Source: Defluviicoccus sp. (GTDB lineage: Bacteria > Pseudomonadota > Alphaproteobacteria > MPNO01). From it: a stretch of DNA of 51,344 nt. Of the stretch, positions 16,883 to 26,626 are shown piece by piece. Location of the stretch: assembly GCA_028821395.1 (NCBI GenBank), contig JAPPGP010000083.1, positions 1 to 51,344 of the forward strand, written 5' to 3'. Position numbers and translations under genes: made by a program. The notes under the pieces were generated by a model, which had not been told where the DNA came from, searched no databases, and was given only the letters and a program-made list of their open reading frames with translations. The stretch's first letter is position 1; the number at the start of each line of letters is the position of its first letter.

Positions 16883-16883
16883 T
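16855..16883 (+). promoter_or_regulatory. predicted promoter of the metX-metW operon
   Basis: On the plus strand TACAAT (16878-16883) is a strong -10 element. The hexamer 17 bp upstream is TTATAA (16855-16860), a weaker -35. It occupies the same bases as the minus-strand promoter, so the two polymerase sites exclude each other. A transcript would begin near 16890 and have a leader of about 80 nt before the metX ATG. Confidence 0.5.
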
Positions 16884-16884
16884 C

Positions 16885-16966
16885 GACGCCGCCGATGCCG
16901 GGCGTTGCCGGGGACAGGGATTTCCGCGGTTGCCGCTGCGTCGGCGGTCTTGTGCAAAGCCGCAGG
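16885..16966 (+). promoter_or_regulatory. possible structured leader RNA of metX (SAM-II-like pseudoknot candidate)
   Basis: The leader can form an enclosing stem between 16888-16898 and 16938-16948 (11 pairs, two G-U). Inside it, GATTT (16919-16923), CCGCGG (16924-16929) and TTGC (16930-16933) follow the order of a SAM-II first loop. CCGCGG can pair with CCGCAGG (16960-16966), with the A bulged, just before the ATG, which would hide the start region. The usual SAM-II CUAAA element is not present (GCAAAG at 16954-16959 instead), and GC-rich DNA folds easily by chance, so this is a candidate only. Confidence 0.25.
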
Positions 16967-16968
16967 TG

Positions 16969-18140
<1,172 letters not shown>

Positions 18141-18144
<4 letters not shown>

Positions 18145-18776
18145 CCGCCCGGGCGCCGGCGATCCGCCGCGACCTGCAAATCATCGCGGACATGATCGAG
18201 CCCGGCTCGCGGGTGCTCGATATCGGCTGCGGCGACGGCGAGCTGCTCTATCACCTGGTCAACTTCAAGAATGTCGACGCGCGCGGCATCGAGCTCAGCC
18301 AGGACGGGGTCAACGCCTGCGTGGTGCGCGGCCTGTCGGTCATCCAGGGCGATGCCGATACCGATCTCGAGGACTACCCGCCGGGCGCGTTCGACTACGC
18401 GGTTCTGAGCCAGACCCTCCAGGCCACGCGCGCGCCGCGCGTGCTGCTGGGCCAGCTTCTCCGCATCGCGACGCGGGTGGTGGTCTCCTTCACCAATTTC
18501 GGCCAGCTTGGCACCCGCTGGCGGCTCGTCTGGGAGGGGCGCATGCCGGTGATCGGCGGTCCGGCCGAGCGCTGGTACGACACCGCGAACATCCACCTCT
18601 GCACGATCCGCGACTTCCAGGAGCTGTGCCAGGACCTCGAGGTGGTGGTCGAGCGCGCGGTCTCGCTCGACCGCGGCGGGCGCACCAGCGCGATCGGCAG
18701 GATCGGGCCGTTCGCCAATCTAAGGAGCCGGCAGGGAATCTTTCTGCTGCGGCGCGAGGATTCGGCGCCGCCCTGA
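18141..18776 (+). CDS. metW: methionine biosynthesis protein MetW
   Basis: A 211-residue SAM-methyltransferase-like protein with [13 protein letters not shown] near 24-36, the MetW-specific [19 protein letters not shown] at 49-67, and [10 protein letters not shown] near 90-99. [16 protein letters not shown] segment then follows, a hallmark of MetW. MetW partners MetX and is required for its homoserine acyltransferase function in several proteobacteria. It is translationally coupled to metX by the ATGA overlap. Its last 57 bases overlap the 3' end of the convergent methyltransferase gene. Confidence 0.94.
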
Positions 18777-19451
18777 GACCGCGGCCGCCGGCGTCGCCGC
18801 GTAAATCAGCTTGGTCGCCTCGGCGATCAGCACGCCGCCGAGACGGGGAAACCAGCGCCCGCCGATGCGCTCCCATGCCGGGGCGGCGGCGTGCAGGACC
18901 CGGCGGCGGCTGGGCGGGACGAACAGCCCGTAGCGCGCCGCGACCGGGTTGAACATGGCGTCCTTCAGCAGCGAAGAGAGCTGCGACTGGGAATACGGGT
19001 GTCCGTGTCCGAACGGCGTCCTGTCGAGCCGCGCCCAGATTCCGGTCCGGTTGGGCACCACGACGACCAGCCGCGCGCCGTCGGCCATCACCCGCCAGAC
19101 CTCGCGCAGCATCGGCCTGAGCTGCTCGGCCGATTCGAGCGCGTGGACCAGGATCACCCGGTCCATGGAGAGGTCGGGCAAAGGGAGCTCCGCCTCGTCC
19201 GCCAGCGCCGCCAGGTTGGTCCCCTCGCCGGGCCACCGGATCACCCCCTGGCGGGCCGGCATCACGGCGACGACCCGCTCCGCCTCGGCGCGGAATTGGC
19301 CGAGATAGGGCGTGGCATAGCCGATTCCCAGCACGCTCATCCCGGTCACCTCGCCCCAGCACGCGCGGACGTGGTCGCGGATCGCGCGCCGCGCGACACC
19401 GCCGATCCGGGAGCGGTAGAAGTTCCGCAGCTCGACGACATCCGTCCACAT
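18720..19451 (-). CDS. class I SAM-dependent methyltransferase
   Basis: A 243-residue protein with the altered glycine motif VLGIGYATPYLGQF near 40-53 (in place of DxGxGxG), PDLSMDRVILVHALE near 92-106, a REVWRVMADGARLVVVVPNR stretch, and PFGHGHPYSQSQL near 144-156. This pattern is typical of a methyltransferase found beside metW and gloB in alphaproteobacteria; its substrate is unknown. It is transcribed against metW and shares 57 bp with it, so both C-termini are read from the same DNA. It is followed upstream by the repeat-bearing gap before gloB. Confidence 0.87.
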   Translation of the reverse strand: MWTDVVELRNFYRSRIGGVARRAIRDHVRACWGEVTGMSVLGIGYATPYLGQFRAEAERVVAVMPARQGVIRWPGEGTNLAALADEAELPLPDLSMDRVILVHALESAEQLRPMLREVWRVMADGARLVVVVPNRTGIWARLDRTPFGHGHPYSQSQLSSLLKDAMFNPVAARYGLFVPPSRRRVLHAAAPAWERIGGRWFPRLGGVLIAEATKLIYAATPAAAVSGRRRILAPQQKDSLPAP

Positions 19452-19531
19452 CCGGCCAGCCTAGAGCCTGTCCGTTTTGGATGGAACCGACGCGGCGTAT
19501 CGAGGGCCGGGCGCCGACCCTTCCCCCAGCC

Positions 19532-19640
19532 CGTCATGCCCGGACTCGATCCGGGCATCCACTGGCGCCGCCGCTTCTCCCTGCGGCCGCCTCGCGGACC
19601 GAGGGCTGCATGGATGGCCGGATCAAGTCCGGCCATGACG
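19532..19640. repeat. 109-bp palindromic intergenic repeat, copy 1
   Basis: Terminal inverted arms CGTCATG (19532-19538) and CATGACG (19634-19640) bound two small hairpins. One is GCCCGGA/TCCGGGC (19538-19556) with a 5-nt loop; the other is GGCCGGA/TCCGGCC (19616-19634) with a TCAAG loop. It has the same length and layout as the copy at 30440-30548, with a diverged centre, and resembles REP-type elements of alphaproteobacteria. The remainder of the 19452-19805 gap holds no gene I can support, only the gloB upstream region. Confidence 0.85.
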
Positions 19641-19805
19641 TGGTGGGGGCGCGGGGGGCGTATCGAGCGATGCCACGCCGCAGCGGTTCCGTCCGAAACG
19701 GGCACGCCCGATAGGGCGGGACGCCGCGCCCGGATGGAATCCGCCGCTTCTTCCTGCTAGCTTGCGCCCCGCCGGCCAGTGCCGATCGCGGGAGGGAACG
19801 CTGCC

Positions 19806-20576
19806 ATGTCGACGCTCGAAATTCATCAGATCCCGACGCGGGTCGACAACTACGTCTATCTCGTCCGCGAGTCGTCTTCCGGCCAGGCGGCGGTGGTCGA
19901 CCCGTCGGACGCTGCGCCGGTGTTCGAGGCGCTGGACGAGCTCGGCTGGAACCTCACCCATGTGCTGGCGACGCATCACCACAACGACCACATCGGCGGC
20001 GTGCCGGAAATCAAGCAGCGCACGGGCTGCACCGTGGTGGGTCCCCGCGCGGACCGCGACCGGATCCCCGGCATCGACATCGAGGTCGGCGACGGCGACA
20101 CCTATAGGCTCTACGAGGCGGAGGCCCGGGTGTTCGACGTGCCGGGCCACACGCGCGGGCATATCGCCTACTGGTTCCCGGAATCGGAAGCCCTGTTCTG
20201 CGGCGACACGCTGTTCGCGCTGGGCTGCGGCCGGGTCTTCGAAGGCACGCATGAGCAGATGTGGGACTCGATCTCCAAGTTCAAGCCGCTGCCCGACGAG
20301 ACCATGGTCTATTGCGCCCACGAGTACACCCAGTCCAACGCGCGCTTCGCGGTGACGGTGGAGCCGGAAAACGGCGATCTCGCGGCCTATGCGGCGGAGG
20401 TAGACCGCAAGCGGGCGGCGGGGGAGCGCACCGTGCCATCGCAGCTCGGGCTGGAGCGGCGGACCAACCCCTTCCTCCGCGCCGACGTCCCCGCCTTCGC
20501 CGCCGCGCTGGGCATGGAAGGCAAGACGCCGGTGGAGATCTTCGCCGAAGTGCGCACCCGCAAGGACAATTTCTGA
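19806..20576 (+). CDS. gloB: hydroxyacylglutathione hydrolase (glyoxalase II)
   Basis: A 256-residue metallo-beta-lactamase-fold enzyme. The binuclear metal motif is THHHNDHIGG at 56-65; further ligands lie in VPGHTRGH, FCGDTLF and YCAHEYT. GCGRVFEGT and the C-terminal RRTNPFLR are glyoxalase II specific and contact glutathione. It hydrolyses S-lactoylglutathione to lactate and glutathione in methylglyoxal detoxification. The ATG at 19806 follows GGGAGG. Its neighbour methyltransferase and metXW are frequent companions in alphaproteobacteria. Confidence 0.95.
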   Translation: MSTLEIHQIPTRVDNYVYLVRESSSGQAAVVDPSDAAPVFEALDELGWNLTHVLATHHHNDHIGGVPEIKQRTGCTVVGPRADRDRIPGIDIEVGDGDTYRLYEAEARVFDVPGHTRGHIAYWFPESEALFCGDTLFALGCGRVFEGTHEQMWDSISKFKPLPDETMVYCAHEYTQSNARFAVTVEPENGDLAAYAAEVDRKRAAGERTVPSQLGLERRTNPFLRADVPAFAAALGMEGKTPVEIFAEVRTRKDNF

Positions 20577-20618
20577 CCGGTCGTCCGGCCCCGATACGGG
20601 CGTCCCTTCGATGCGCCG

Positions 20619-22997
20619 TTACCCGCCCGCGGCGATCGCCTCCAGGATCCGCCCCGGGGTGAACGGCATCGCGGTGACCTTGGCCCCGAACGGCGCCAGC
20701 GCGTCGTTGACCGCGTTCATCACCACCGCCGGCGCGCCGCAGGTGCCGGCCTCGCCCGCGCCCTTGGCGCCGAGCTCGGACGAGCCGGTCATCGAGACCA
20801 CGTGGGCGCATTCGATGTCGGGCGTCTCGTTCGACTGCGGTACCAGGTAGTCCGCCATGGTGCCGTTCTGGAGCTGGCCCGCCTCGTCGTAGACGCAGTG
20901 CTCCCAGAGCGCGCCGCCGAGCCCCTGGACGATGCCGCCGCGGATCTGCTCGTCGACCATCTGCGGGTTGATCACCGTGCCGCAATCCTCGACGCACCAG
21001 TGGTTGAGCAGGGTGAGGAACCCGGTCTCGGCGTCCAGCTCGACATAGGCGCCCTGCACCCCGTTGGTGAAGGCGAAGGGGTAGTCCTTGGGCACGTAGT
21101 GGCGCGTCGCCATCAGCTCGGACTGGTAGTCGACCGGCAGGGTGTCCGGGCGGAAATAGCAGATGCGCCCGATCTCATCGAGGCCGATGCGCTCGGCGCC
21201 GGTCTCGCGGTCGACCACGACCCCGCCCCTTATGTCGAGCTCTTCGGCCTCGGCCTGCAGCATGACGCCGGCCACGTCGAGGATCTGCGCGCGCAGCGCC
21301 TTGCCCGTCTGGGCGATCGCCTCGCCGCCGATTCCGGCCGCCCGCGACGCCCAGGTGCCGCCGCCATAGGGGGTGTGCTCGGTATCGCCGGAGATCACCC
21401 TGACCCGCTCGATGGGAACCCCCATCGCGGTCGCCGCGACCTGGGCGGCGACGGTCTCCATCCCCTGCCCCTGCTCGGTCGCGCCGGTCGAGACGAACAC
21501 GTTGCCGCGGGCATCGAGGCGCATCGTCGCCCCGTCCTGGGCCGAGATGCGGGCGCCGCCGATACCGTAGAACATCGCCGAGGGGTTGGTGACCTCGATG
21601 AAGCTGGCGAGTCCGACACCGCGCCAGACGCCGTCGGCCCTGAGGCGGTCGCGCTCGGCGCAGAGCGCGCCGTAATCCATCATCTCCAGGATCTTGTTCA
21701 GGCTCTCCTGGTGGGAGAGGCTCTCGAAGTTCATCCCCTGGGCGGATTTCTTCGGGTACTCGCCGTCGCGGTGCACGTTGATCCGGCGTATCTCGGCCGG
21801 GTCCATGCCGACCGCGCGGGCCCCCGAATCGACCAGCCCCTCGGTCACCGCGCACATGATCGGATGGCCGACCGCGCGGTACTGGCACATCATGTTCTTG
21901 TTCATGAACACCACGCGGGCGCGCGCCCGGTAGTTGTCGAAGGCGTAGGGCCCGCCGATCATGTTGACGATCTGGTTGGCCTCGATGGCGCTAGTCCTGG
22001 GGTACATCGAGTACGGCCCGACCCCGGTGAGGTCGTCGATCTCCATCGCCAGGATGCGACCGTCCTTGGCCATCGCGATCTTCGCGTCGATCCGGTGGTC
22101 GCGCGCGTGGATGTCGGAGAGGAACGACTCCAGCCGGTCGGCCACGAACTTGACCGGTCGCTTGAGCGCGATCGCAAGGCCCACCGTCGCCATCTCGTCG
22201 GCATAGGTGTGGACCTTGATCCCGAACGAGCCGCCGACATCCTTGGCGATCACCCTGACGCGATGCTCCTCGAGCCCGAAATGGAGCGCGAATATGCCCT
22301 GCATCATGTGCGGCGACTGAGTCGAGTGGTGGACCGTCAGGTTGCGCGTAGACGGGTCGAAATCGGCGACCAGGCCGCGCGGCTCCAGCGTCACCCCGGT
22401 ATGCCGGCCGAAGTGGTAGGTCTCCTCCACCACCGCGTCGGCCGCTGCATAGGCGGCGTCCACGTCGCCCGCCGCGTATCGCCGCTGCCAGGCGAGGTTG
22501 TCGCCGAGCTCGGCATGGATGACCGGCGTCCCGGGATCGAGCGCGGTCTCCATGTCGGTCGCGGCCGGCAGCTCCTCCCACTCGATCTCGACCAGCTCGG
22601 CGGCGTCCTCGGCCTGCTCGCGCCGCTCGGCGACGACGGCGACCACCGCCTCGCCCTGCCAGCGCGCTGTGTCGACCGGGAGCGCGTGCTGGGGCGCCGA
22701 TTTGAGCCCTTCGAGGTGGGTGAGCACGCCGACCCAGGGCTGGTGGATGCGGGCGAGATCCGCGCCGGTTACCACCGCGACCACGCCGGGCGCGGCGGCG
22801 GCCGCCTCGCTGTCGATGGAGACGATCCTCGCATGGGCGTGCGGGCTGCGGACGAAGGCGGCGTGCACCATCCTGGGCAGCACGATGTCGTCGACGAAGG
22901 TGCCGCGCCCATGCGTCAGGCGCCTGGCGTCGGGCCGCGGCACGCTGCGCCCGATATAGGAGTTGGGGCGGTCGAGAATCCAGCGATCGTCAGGCAT
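20619..22997 (-). CDS. molybdenum hydroxylase large subunit (xanthine dehydrogenase/CoxL family)
   Basis: A 792-residue molybdopterin-cytosine/guanine-dinucleotide type subunit. It shows GRSVPRPDARRLTHGRG near 16-32, SPHAHARI at 51-58, DVGGSFGIKVH at 253-263, CQYRAVGHP at 371-379 in place of the CO dehydrogenase AYRCSFR loop, GATEQGQGMET, and the catalytic-Glu motif KGAGEAG (Glu749). Such enzymes hydroxylate aromatic heterocycles, aldehydes or related carbons using water. The partner iron-sulphur and FAD subunits are not encoded within the window, which is unusual. A cupin gene lies 2 bp upstream on the same strand, so the two probably form one operon. Confidence 0.92.
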   Translation of the reverse strand: MPDDRWILDRPNSYIGRSVPRPDARRLTHGRGTFVDDIVLPRMVHAAFVRSPHAHARIVSIDSEAAAAAPGVVAVVTGADLARIHQPWVGVLTHLEGLKSAPQHALPVDTARWQGEAVVAVVAERREQAEDAAELVEIEWEELPAATDMETALDPGTPVIHAELGDNLAWQRRYAAGDVDAAYAAADAVVEETYHFGRHTGVTLEPRGLVADFDPSTRNLTVHHSTQSPHMMQGIFALHFGLEEHRVRVIAKDVGGSFGIKVHTYADEMATVGLAIALKRPVKFVADRLESFLSDIHARDHRIDAKIAMAKDGRILAMEIDDLTGVGPYSMYPRTSAIEANQIVNMIGGPYAFDNYRARARVVFMNKNMMCQYRAVGHPIMCAVTEGLVDSGARAVGMDPAEIRRINVHRDGEYPKKSAQGMNFESLSHQESLNKILEMMDYGALCAERDRLRADGVWRGVGLASFIEVTNPSAMFYGIGGARISAQDGATMRLDARGNVFVSTGATEQGQGMETVAAQVAATAMGVPIERVRVISGDTEHTPYGGGTWASRAAGIGGEAIAQTGKALRAQILDVAGVMLQAEAEELDIRGGVVVDRETGAERIGLDEIGRICYFRPDTLPVDYQSELMATRHYVPKDYPFAFTNGVQGAYVELDAETGFLTLLNHWCVEDCGTVINPQMVDEQIRGGIVQGLGGALWEHCVYDEAGQLQNGTMADYLVPQSNETPDIECAHVVSMTGSSELGAKGAGEAGTCGAPAVVMNAVNDALAPFGAKVTAMPFTPGRILEAIAAGG

Positions 22998-22999
22998 GG

Positions 23000-23578
23000 T
23001 CAGGCCGCCGGCGGGTCGAAGTGGAACACGCCCTGGATCGCTTCGAGCACCTTGTCGCCATGCGCGCCCTCGATCTGCCGGGCGATGGAATCGGGCATCG
23101 ACACGTCGTCCCGGTCCTCGCCGAGGCCGGTGATCACGGTGAGCTGAACCGCGTCGATGTCGCCGACATTGTGGAACCCGCGATAGACGCCGGGCGGGCA
23201 GGAGAAGGTGTCCCACTTGCCGAGCCGCGCCCGGTGCTCGACCGGCTCGCCGACGTAGTATTCGATCTCGCCCTGCAGCACCATGAAGGTCTCGAAGGTG
23301 GTGTTGTGCGAGTGCAGGCAGGGCCCCTGCCCCGGCGGCATGATCGAGACGAACATGGTCGAGCCGGCGGCGCCGAAGATCGGCGCGTCGCTGCCGAACG
23401 GGTTCTTGGTGTCGTCGTCCAGGATGACCGGCATCAGCTTGCGGGCGAAGATGATGTCCATCGCGTCCTGCCCGACCCAGCCGATCTCGCCCGCGGTCGA
23501 CATCGGCTTCAAATCCTCGAACCTGCCGATGCGGCTCTCGAACTCCGCCTTGCTCGGCGTGTAGATCGAATTCGCCAT
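23000..23578 (-). CDS. single-domain cupin protein
   Basis: A 192-residue protein with one cupin barrel. The metal motif is HSHNTTFETFMVLQGEIEYY (two His, a Glu further on), closed by PPGVYRGFHNVG with the distal His. The N-terminus (MANSIYTPSKAEF) follows a GGAGGGAG-type site on the minus strand, supporting the start at 23578. Metal-binding cupins may be oxygenases, isomerases or ligand-binding regulators; no specific activity can be named. The 2-bp spacing to the molybdenum hydroxylase gene suggests a shared substrate. It diverges from the TRAP permease genes across about 116 bp. Confidence 0.82.
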   Translation of the reverse strand: MANSIYTPSKAEFESRIGRFEDLKPMSTAGEIGWVGQDAMDIIFARKLMPVILDDDTKNPFGSDAPIFGAAGSTMFVSIMPPGQGPCLHSHNTTFETFMVLQGEIEYYVGEPVEHRARLGKWDTFSCPPGVYRGFHNVGDIDAVQLTVITGLGEDRDDVSMPDSIARQIEGAHGDKVLEAIQGVFHFDPPAA

Positions 23579-23694
23579 CTCCCTCCTCCATTCGCTGGTC
23601 TGCCCTATCATGGCGCGACGGCGCCCGGTGGGGGAAGGAATTTGTGCATGGCAATCCATCCCTCTACTGTGCTCCCGGCAGGGAGGTGAGGCCG

Positions 23695-24222
23695 TTGGCG
23701 GACGATCCGGACATTGCGCGCGGGGCAAGGCCCGACTTCGTCACCCGGGCGACGGAGACGCTGAGCACGATCTCGGCGTTCTGGATCCTGCTGCTGGCCG
23801 CCATCTTCCTCTACGACATCATCGGCCGCGAGCTGTTCAACACGCCGTTTCTCGGCACCCACGAGATCGTCGGCAACTCGATCGTGGGGATCCTGTTCCT
23901 CGAGCTCCCGTCCACCATCAAGCGCGGTGCGATGCTGCGCACCACCATCGTCTACTACGCGGTTTCCAGGATTCCGCGCCGCGTCATCGACTGCGCGTCC
24001 TATCTCCTCGGGGTGGCGCTGTTCCTCGCGATCATCTTCGGCGGCTGGGACGCGATGATCGTGAGCTGGGAGGTCCGGGAGATCGAGGGCGCCGGGGCGT
24101 TCGAGGTGCCGATCTACCCGGTGCGAACGCTGATCATCGCCTTCAGCGCGATCTGCGCGCTGATCTACCTGCAACTGTTCTACGTCACCGCCGCCGCCAA
24201 GGCGGAAGCCGAACCCGCATAG
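23695..24222 (+). CDS. TRAP transporter small permease (DctQ type)
   Basis: About 175 residues with four predicted membrane helices: FWILLLAAIFLYDIIGREL, then the family-typical NTPFLGTHEIVGNSIVGILFLELP, then LGVALFLAIIFGGWDAM and a final TLIIAFSAICALIYLQLFY. The start is uncertain. TTG at 23695 is preferred because GGGAGG (23681-23686) lies 8 nt upstream; GTG at 23686 or an earlier site is possible. It pairs with the large permease 31 bp downstream. Together they import an organic acid-like solute using a sodium gradient and a periplasmic binding protein. Confidence 0.85.
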   Translation: MADDPDIARGARPDFVTRATETLSTISAFWILLLAAIFLYDIIGRELFNTPFLGTHEIVGNSIVGILFLELPSTIKRGAMLRTTIVYYAVSRIPRRVIDCASYLLGVALFLAIIFGGWDAMIVSWEVREIEGAGAFEVPIYPVRTLIIAFSAICALIYLQLFYVTAAAKAEAEPA

Positions 24223-24253
24223 GCGCGCGGCAGCCGCGCCGGGGGAGAGTATC

Positions 24254-25555
24254 TTGGAGCCAGAGGTCGTCCTCGTCATCATCCTGGTCGCGCTGATCGG
24301 CCTGGTCGTCGCCGGGCTCCATATCGGCATCGTGCTCGGGATGGTCTCGCTGGGCGGCACCTTCCTCCTGTTCGACGACCTCGCGATCACCATGGAGCTC
24401 GCCAACCAGGCGGCCTACGCGGTGCTGCGCAACTCGGTCTTCGCGGCGATCCCGCTCTTCGTGCTGATGGGCGAGTTCATGTCGAGATCGGGCATGGCGC
24501 GCGACCTCTACAAGATCTGCAACTATTTCCTGCGGGCTCTGCCGGGGAGGCTCGCGGTCGCCACCGTGTTCGGCAACGCGGTTTTCGCCGCGGTGACCGG
24601 GGTCAGCATCGCTTCGGCGATGGCGTTCTCGCGCATCTCGTACCCGGAGATGCGGCGCTTCGGCTACAACCGGTCCTATGCGCTCGGCGCGATCGCCGGG
24701 TCGTCCAGCCTCGGCATGCTGATCCCGCCGAGCGTGCTGCTGATCGTCTGGGGGATCGTGATCGAGGAATCGATCGGCAAGCTGTTCCTCGCGGGCTTCA
24801 TCCCGGGCGTGATCCTGGCCGCGCTGATGGGCTTCTACTGCGCCGGCTACGCGAGGTTCCGGCCGGAGGCGGCGCCGAGCCTGGACGCGCTGGCGGAAGA
24901 GCCGCCCAGCCTGGCCGAGGTGGTGAGCGGGCTCGGCGTTGTGGCGCTGATCCTGCTGGTCCTCGGCGGGCTGTTCGCGGGGCTGTTCACGCCGTCCGAA
25001 TCGGCGGCCGTCGGCTGCGGCGGGGCGCTGCTCTTCTCGGCGATGAAGAGGCTGAAATGGCTGGACTACCGCACGGCGATCATCGATTCGGGCAAGACCA
25101 TCGCGCCCATATTGTTCCTGCTGATGACCGCCTCGATGTACGCCAAGTTCCTCGCGCTCGGCGGCATCATCGGGGTGATCCAGGACTTCATCGACGGCAT
25201 GGGGCTCGGCCCGTTCGGCGTCACCATCCTGATGATCCTGATCTGGCTCGCCATGGGGACGCTGATCGATTCGATATCGATCATCCTCTTGACGGTGCCG
25301 ATCTTCTGGCCGCTGGCGGAGGCCGGCGGCTGGAACACCTACGCGTTCGCGATCTTCGGTATCCTCGCCATCGAGGCCGGTCTGCTGACCCCGCCCTTCG
25401 GCCTCCTGGTGTACACCGTCAAGGGGGCAGTGCCCGACCCCTCGGTCACGCTGAAGGAGATCTTCGGCGGCTCGATCCCCTACTGGATCCTGATGCTGAT
25501 CGTCATGGTGGTAATCTGGATCTGGCCGGTCACGGCCACCTTCCTGACCCGCTGA
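24254..25555 (+). CDS. TRAP transporter large permease (DctM type)
   Basis: A 433-residue, roughly twelve-helix protein of the expected size. Hallmarks are FAAIPLFVLMGEFMSRSG near 63-80, AGSSSLGMLIPPSVLLIVWG near 148-167, GLFTPSESAAVGCGGAL near 238-254, and the late TPPFGLLVYTVKG. It starts at TTG with GGGGGAG a few bases upstream, the second TTG start in this operon. It ends 6 bp before the convergent oxidoreductase gene. The binding protein needed for function is encoded about 1 kb away on the opposite strand (26627-27712). Confidence 0.93.
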   Translation: MEPEVVLVIILVALIGLVVAGLHIGIVLGMVSLGGTFLLFDDLAITMELANQAAYAVLRNSVFAAIPLFVLMGEFMSRSGMARDLYKICNYFLRALPGRLAVATVFGNAVFAAVTGVSIASAMAFSRISYPEMRRFGYNRSYALGAIAGSSSLGMLIPPSVLLIVWGIVIEESIGKLFLAGFIPGVILAALMGFYCAGYARFRPEAAPSLDALAEEPPSLAEVVSGLGVVALILLVLGGLFAGLFTPSESAAVGCGGALLFSAMKRLKWLDYRTAIIDSGKTIAPILFLLMTASMYAKFLALGGIIGVIQDFIDGMGLGPFGVTILMILIWLAMGTLIDSISIILLTVPIFWPLAEAGGWNTYAFAIFGILAIEAGLLTPPFGLLVYTVKGAVPDPSVTLKEIFGGSIPYWILMLIVMVVIWIWPVTATFLTR

Positions 25556-25561
25556 CGCCCG

Positions 25562-26557
25562 CTACCCGACGGTCTCGGCGCGCCCGGACTCGGTCGACTT
25601 CACGATCGCCTCGAGGATCTCGACATTGTGAACCTTCTGCCGGTCGGTGAACTTGTACGCCGCGCCGTCCTCGCACGCCGCCGCCCAGGCCTCGAGATTG
25701 GCGCGCACCTGGTCGATCGGGTCGAAGGTGCGCGACCAGATCTCCTCGTCCTCTCCCCGCCAGGTCACCAGCGCGGGGTCGGGGTCCTGGATGTGGGCGG
25801 TCTCGCGGTGCTCGACCCAGCCCCGGTCGCCGAACAGCGTGATCCGCTGGTAGTAGGGCGTCGGCCCGATATTGCACATGTAGCCCGTCGCGCCGGAGGC
25901 GAAGTCGAACTGGACCGAGAGCGTCGCATCCGAGGGCCGGTCCTCGCGGTGCCGCCTGAGCGCAGCGTTCACGGCGGCGACGGGTCCGGCGATGCTTTGC
26001 AGGTAGTCGGTGATGTGGACGCCGACCGCGGTCATCAGCCCCGCCGGCGCCTGCGCCGGGTCCTGGCGCCAGGCCGGGACCTGGGCCGACGCCAGCAGGC
26101 TGTAGGACCAGTTGACCTCGAGATGGCGCAGCGCGCCGATCTCGCCGTCATCGACCATCCGCTTGACCTCGATCAGCGCCGGCTCGTAGCGGCGTTCGTG
26201 GCCGATCCCGAGCAGGATCCCGCGCGCCGTGCACGCCTCCAGCATGCGGGCGGCCGATGCGCCGTTGAGCGCGAGCGGCTTCTCGCAGAAGATCCGCTTG
26301 CCGGCCTCGGCGGCGGCGACCACCTGCGCCTCGTGCAGCCCGTGCGGGGTGGTGAGGATCACCGCGTCGACGGCTGCATCCCCCAACACCTCCGCGTAGC
26401 TCTGCGTGAGCGGGAGCCCCGACCGCTCGGCGAATTCGGCGAGGTGGTCGAAGGTCACATCCATGCCGCGGACGACCTCGATCCGCTCGCTTCCCTGGAG
26501 CGAGCTCCAGATCCGCTGGCCCCACCAGCCGAGGCCGACGACCGCCGCCCTTATCAT
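25562..26557 (-). CDS. Gfo/Idh/MocA family NAD(P)-dependent oxidoreductase
   Basis: A 331-residue protein. The N-terminal Rossmann segment is AAVVGLGWWGQRI at 4-16; the signature EKPLALNG appears near 92-99. The catalytic-region histidine is in GVHITDYLQ, and a typical beta-sheet C-terminal domain follows. Family members act on sugars, inositols and other polyols, oxidising or reducing a hydroxyl next to the nicotinamide. It sits between the TRAP permease genes and the TRAP binding-protein gene and is probably cotranscribed after the latter (about 70 bp gap). An imported polyol-like or hydroxy acid compound is therefore a reasonable guess. Confidence 0.88.
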   Translation of the reverse strand: MIRAAVVGLGWWGQRIWSSLQGSERIEVVRGMDVTFDHLAEFAERSGLPLTQSYAEVLGDAAVDAVILTTPHGLHEAQVVAAAEAGKRIFCEKPLALNGASAARMLEACTARGILLGIGHERRYEPALIEVKRMVDDGEIGALRHLEVNWSYSLLASAQVPAWRQDPAQAPAGLMTAVGVHITDYLQSIAGPVAAVNAALRRHREDRPSDATLSVQFDFASGATGYMCNIGPTPYYQRITLFGDRGWVEHRETAHIQDPDPALVTWRGEDEEIWSRTFDPIDQVRANLEAWAAACEDGAAYKFTDRQKVHNVEILEAIVKSTESGRAETVG

Positions 26558-26626
26558 GCTTTGCCTCCCGGTTTCATGCGCCGCCCCCGCCGCGCGGGCG
26601 GGGCGGTGCGGCCGAACGATCCGCCG

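Noticed and set aside
16873..16968. Longer N-terminus for metX from a TTG
   Set aside because: It would begin within the predicted promoter, adds 32 non-conserved residues, and MKPVTLD at 16969 fits the family start better.
20619..22997. Aerobic carbon monoxide dehydrogenase CoxL
   Set aside because: The form I active-site loop AYRCSFR is absent (QYRAVGHP instead) and no coxS or coxM gene is near.
20802..23147. Plus-strand frame opposite the molybdenum hydroxylase
   Set aside because: The minus strand has unmistakable family motifs throughout; the plus frame is its complement with no domain.
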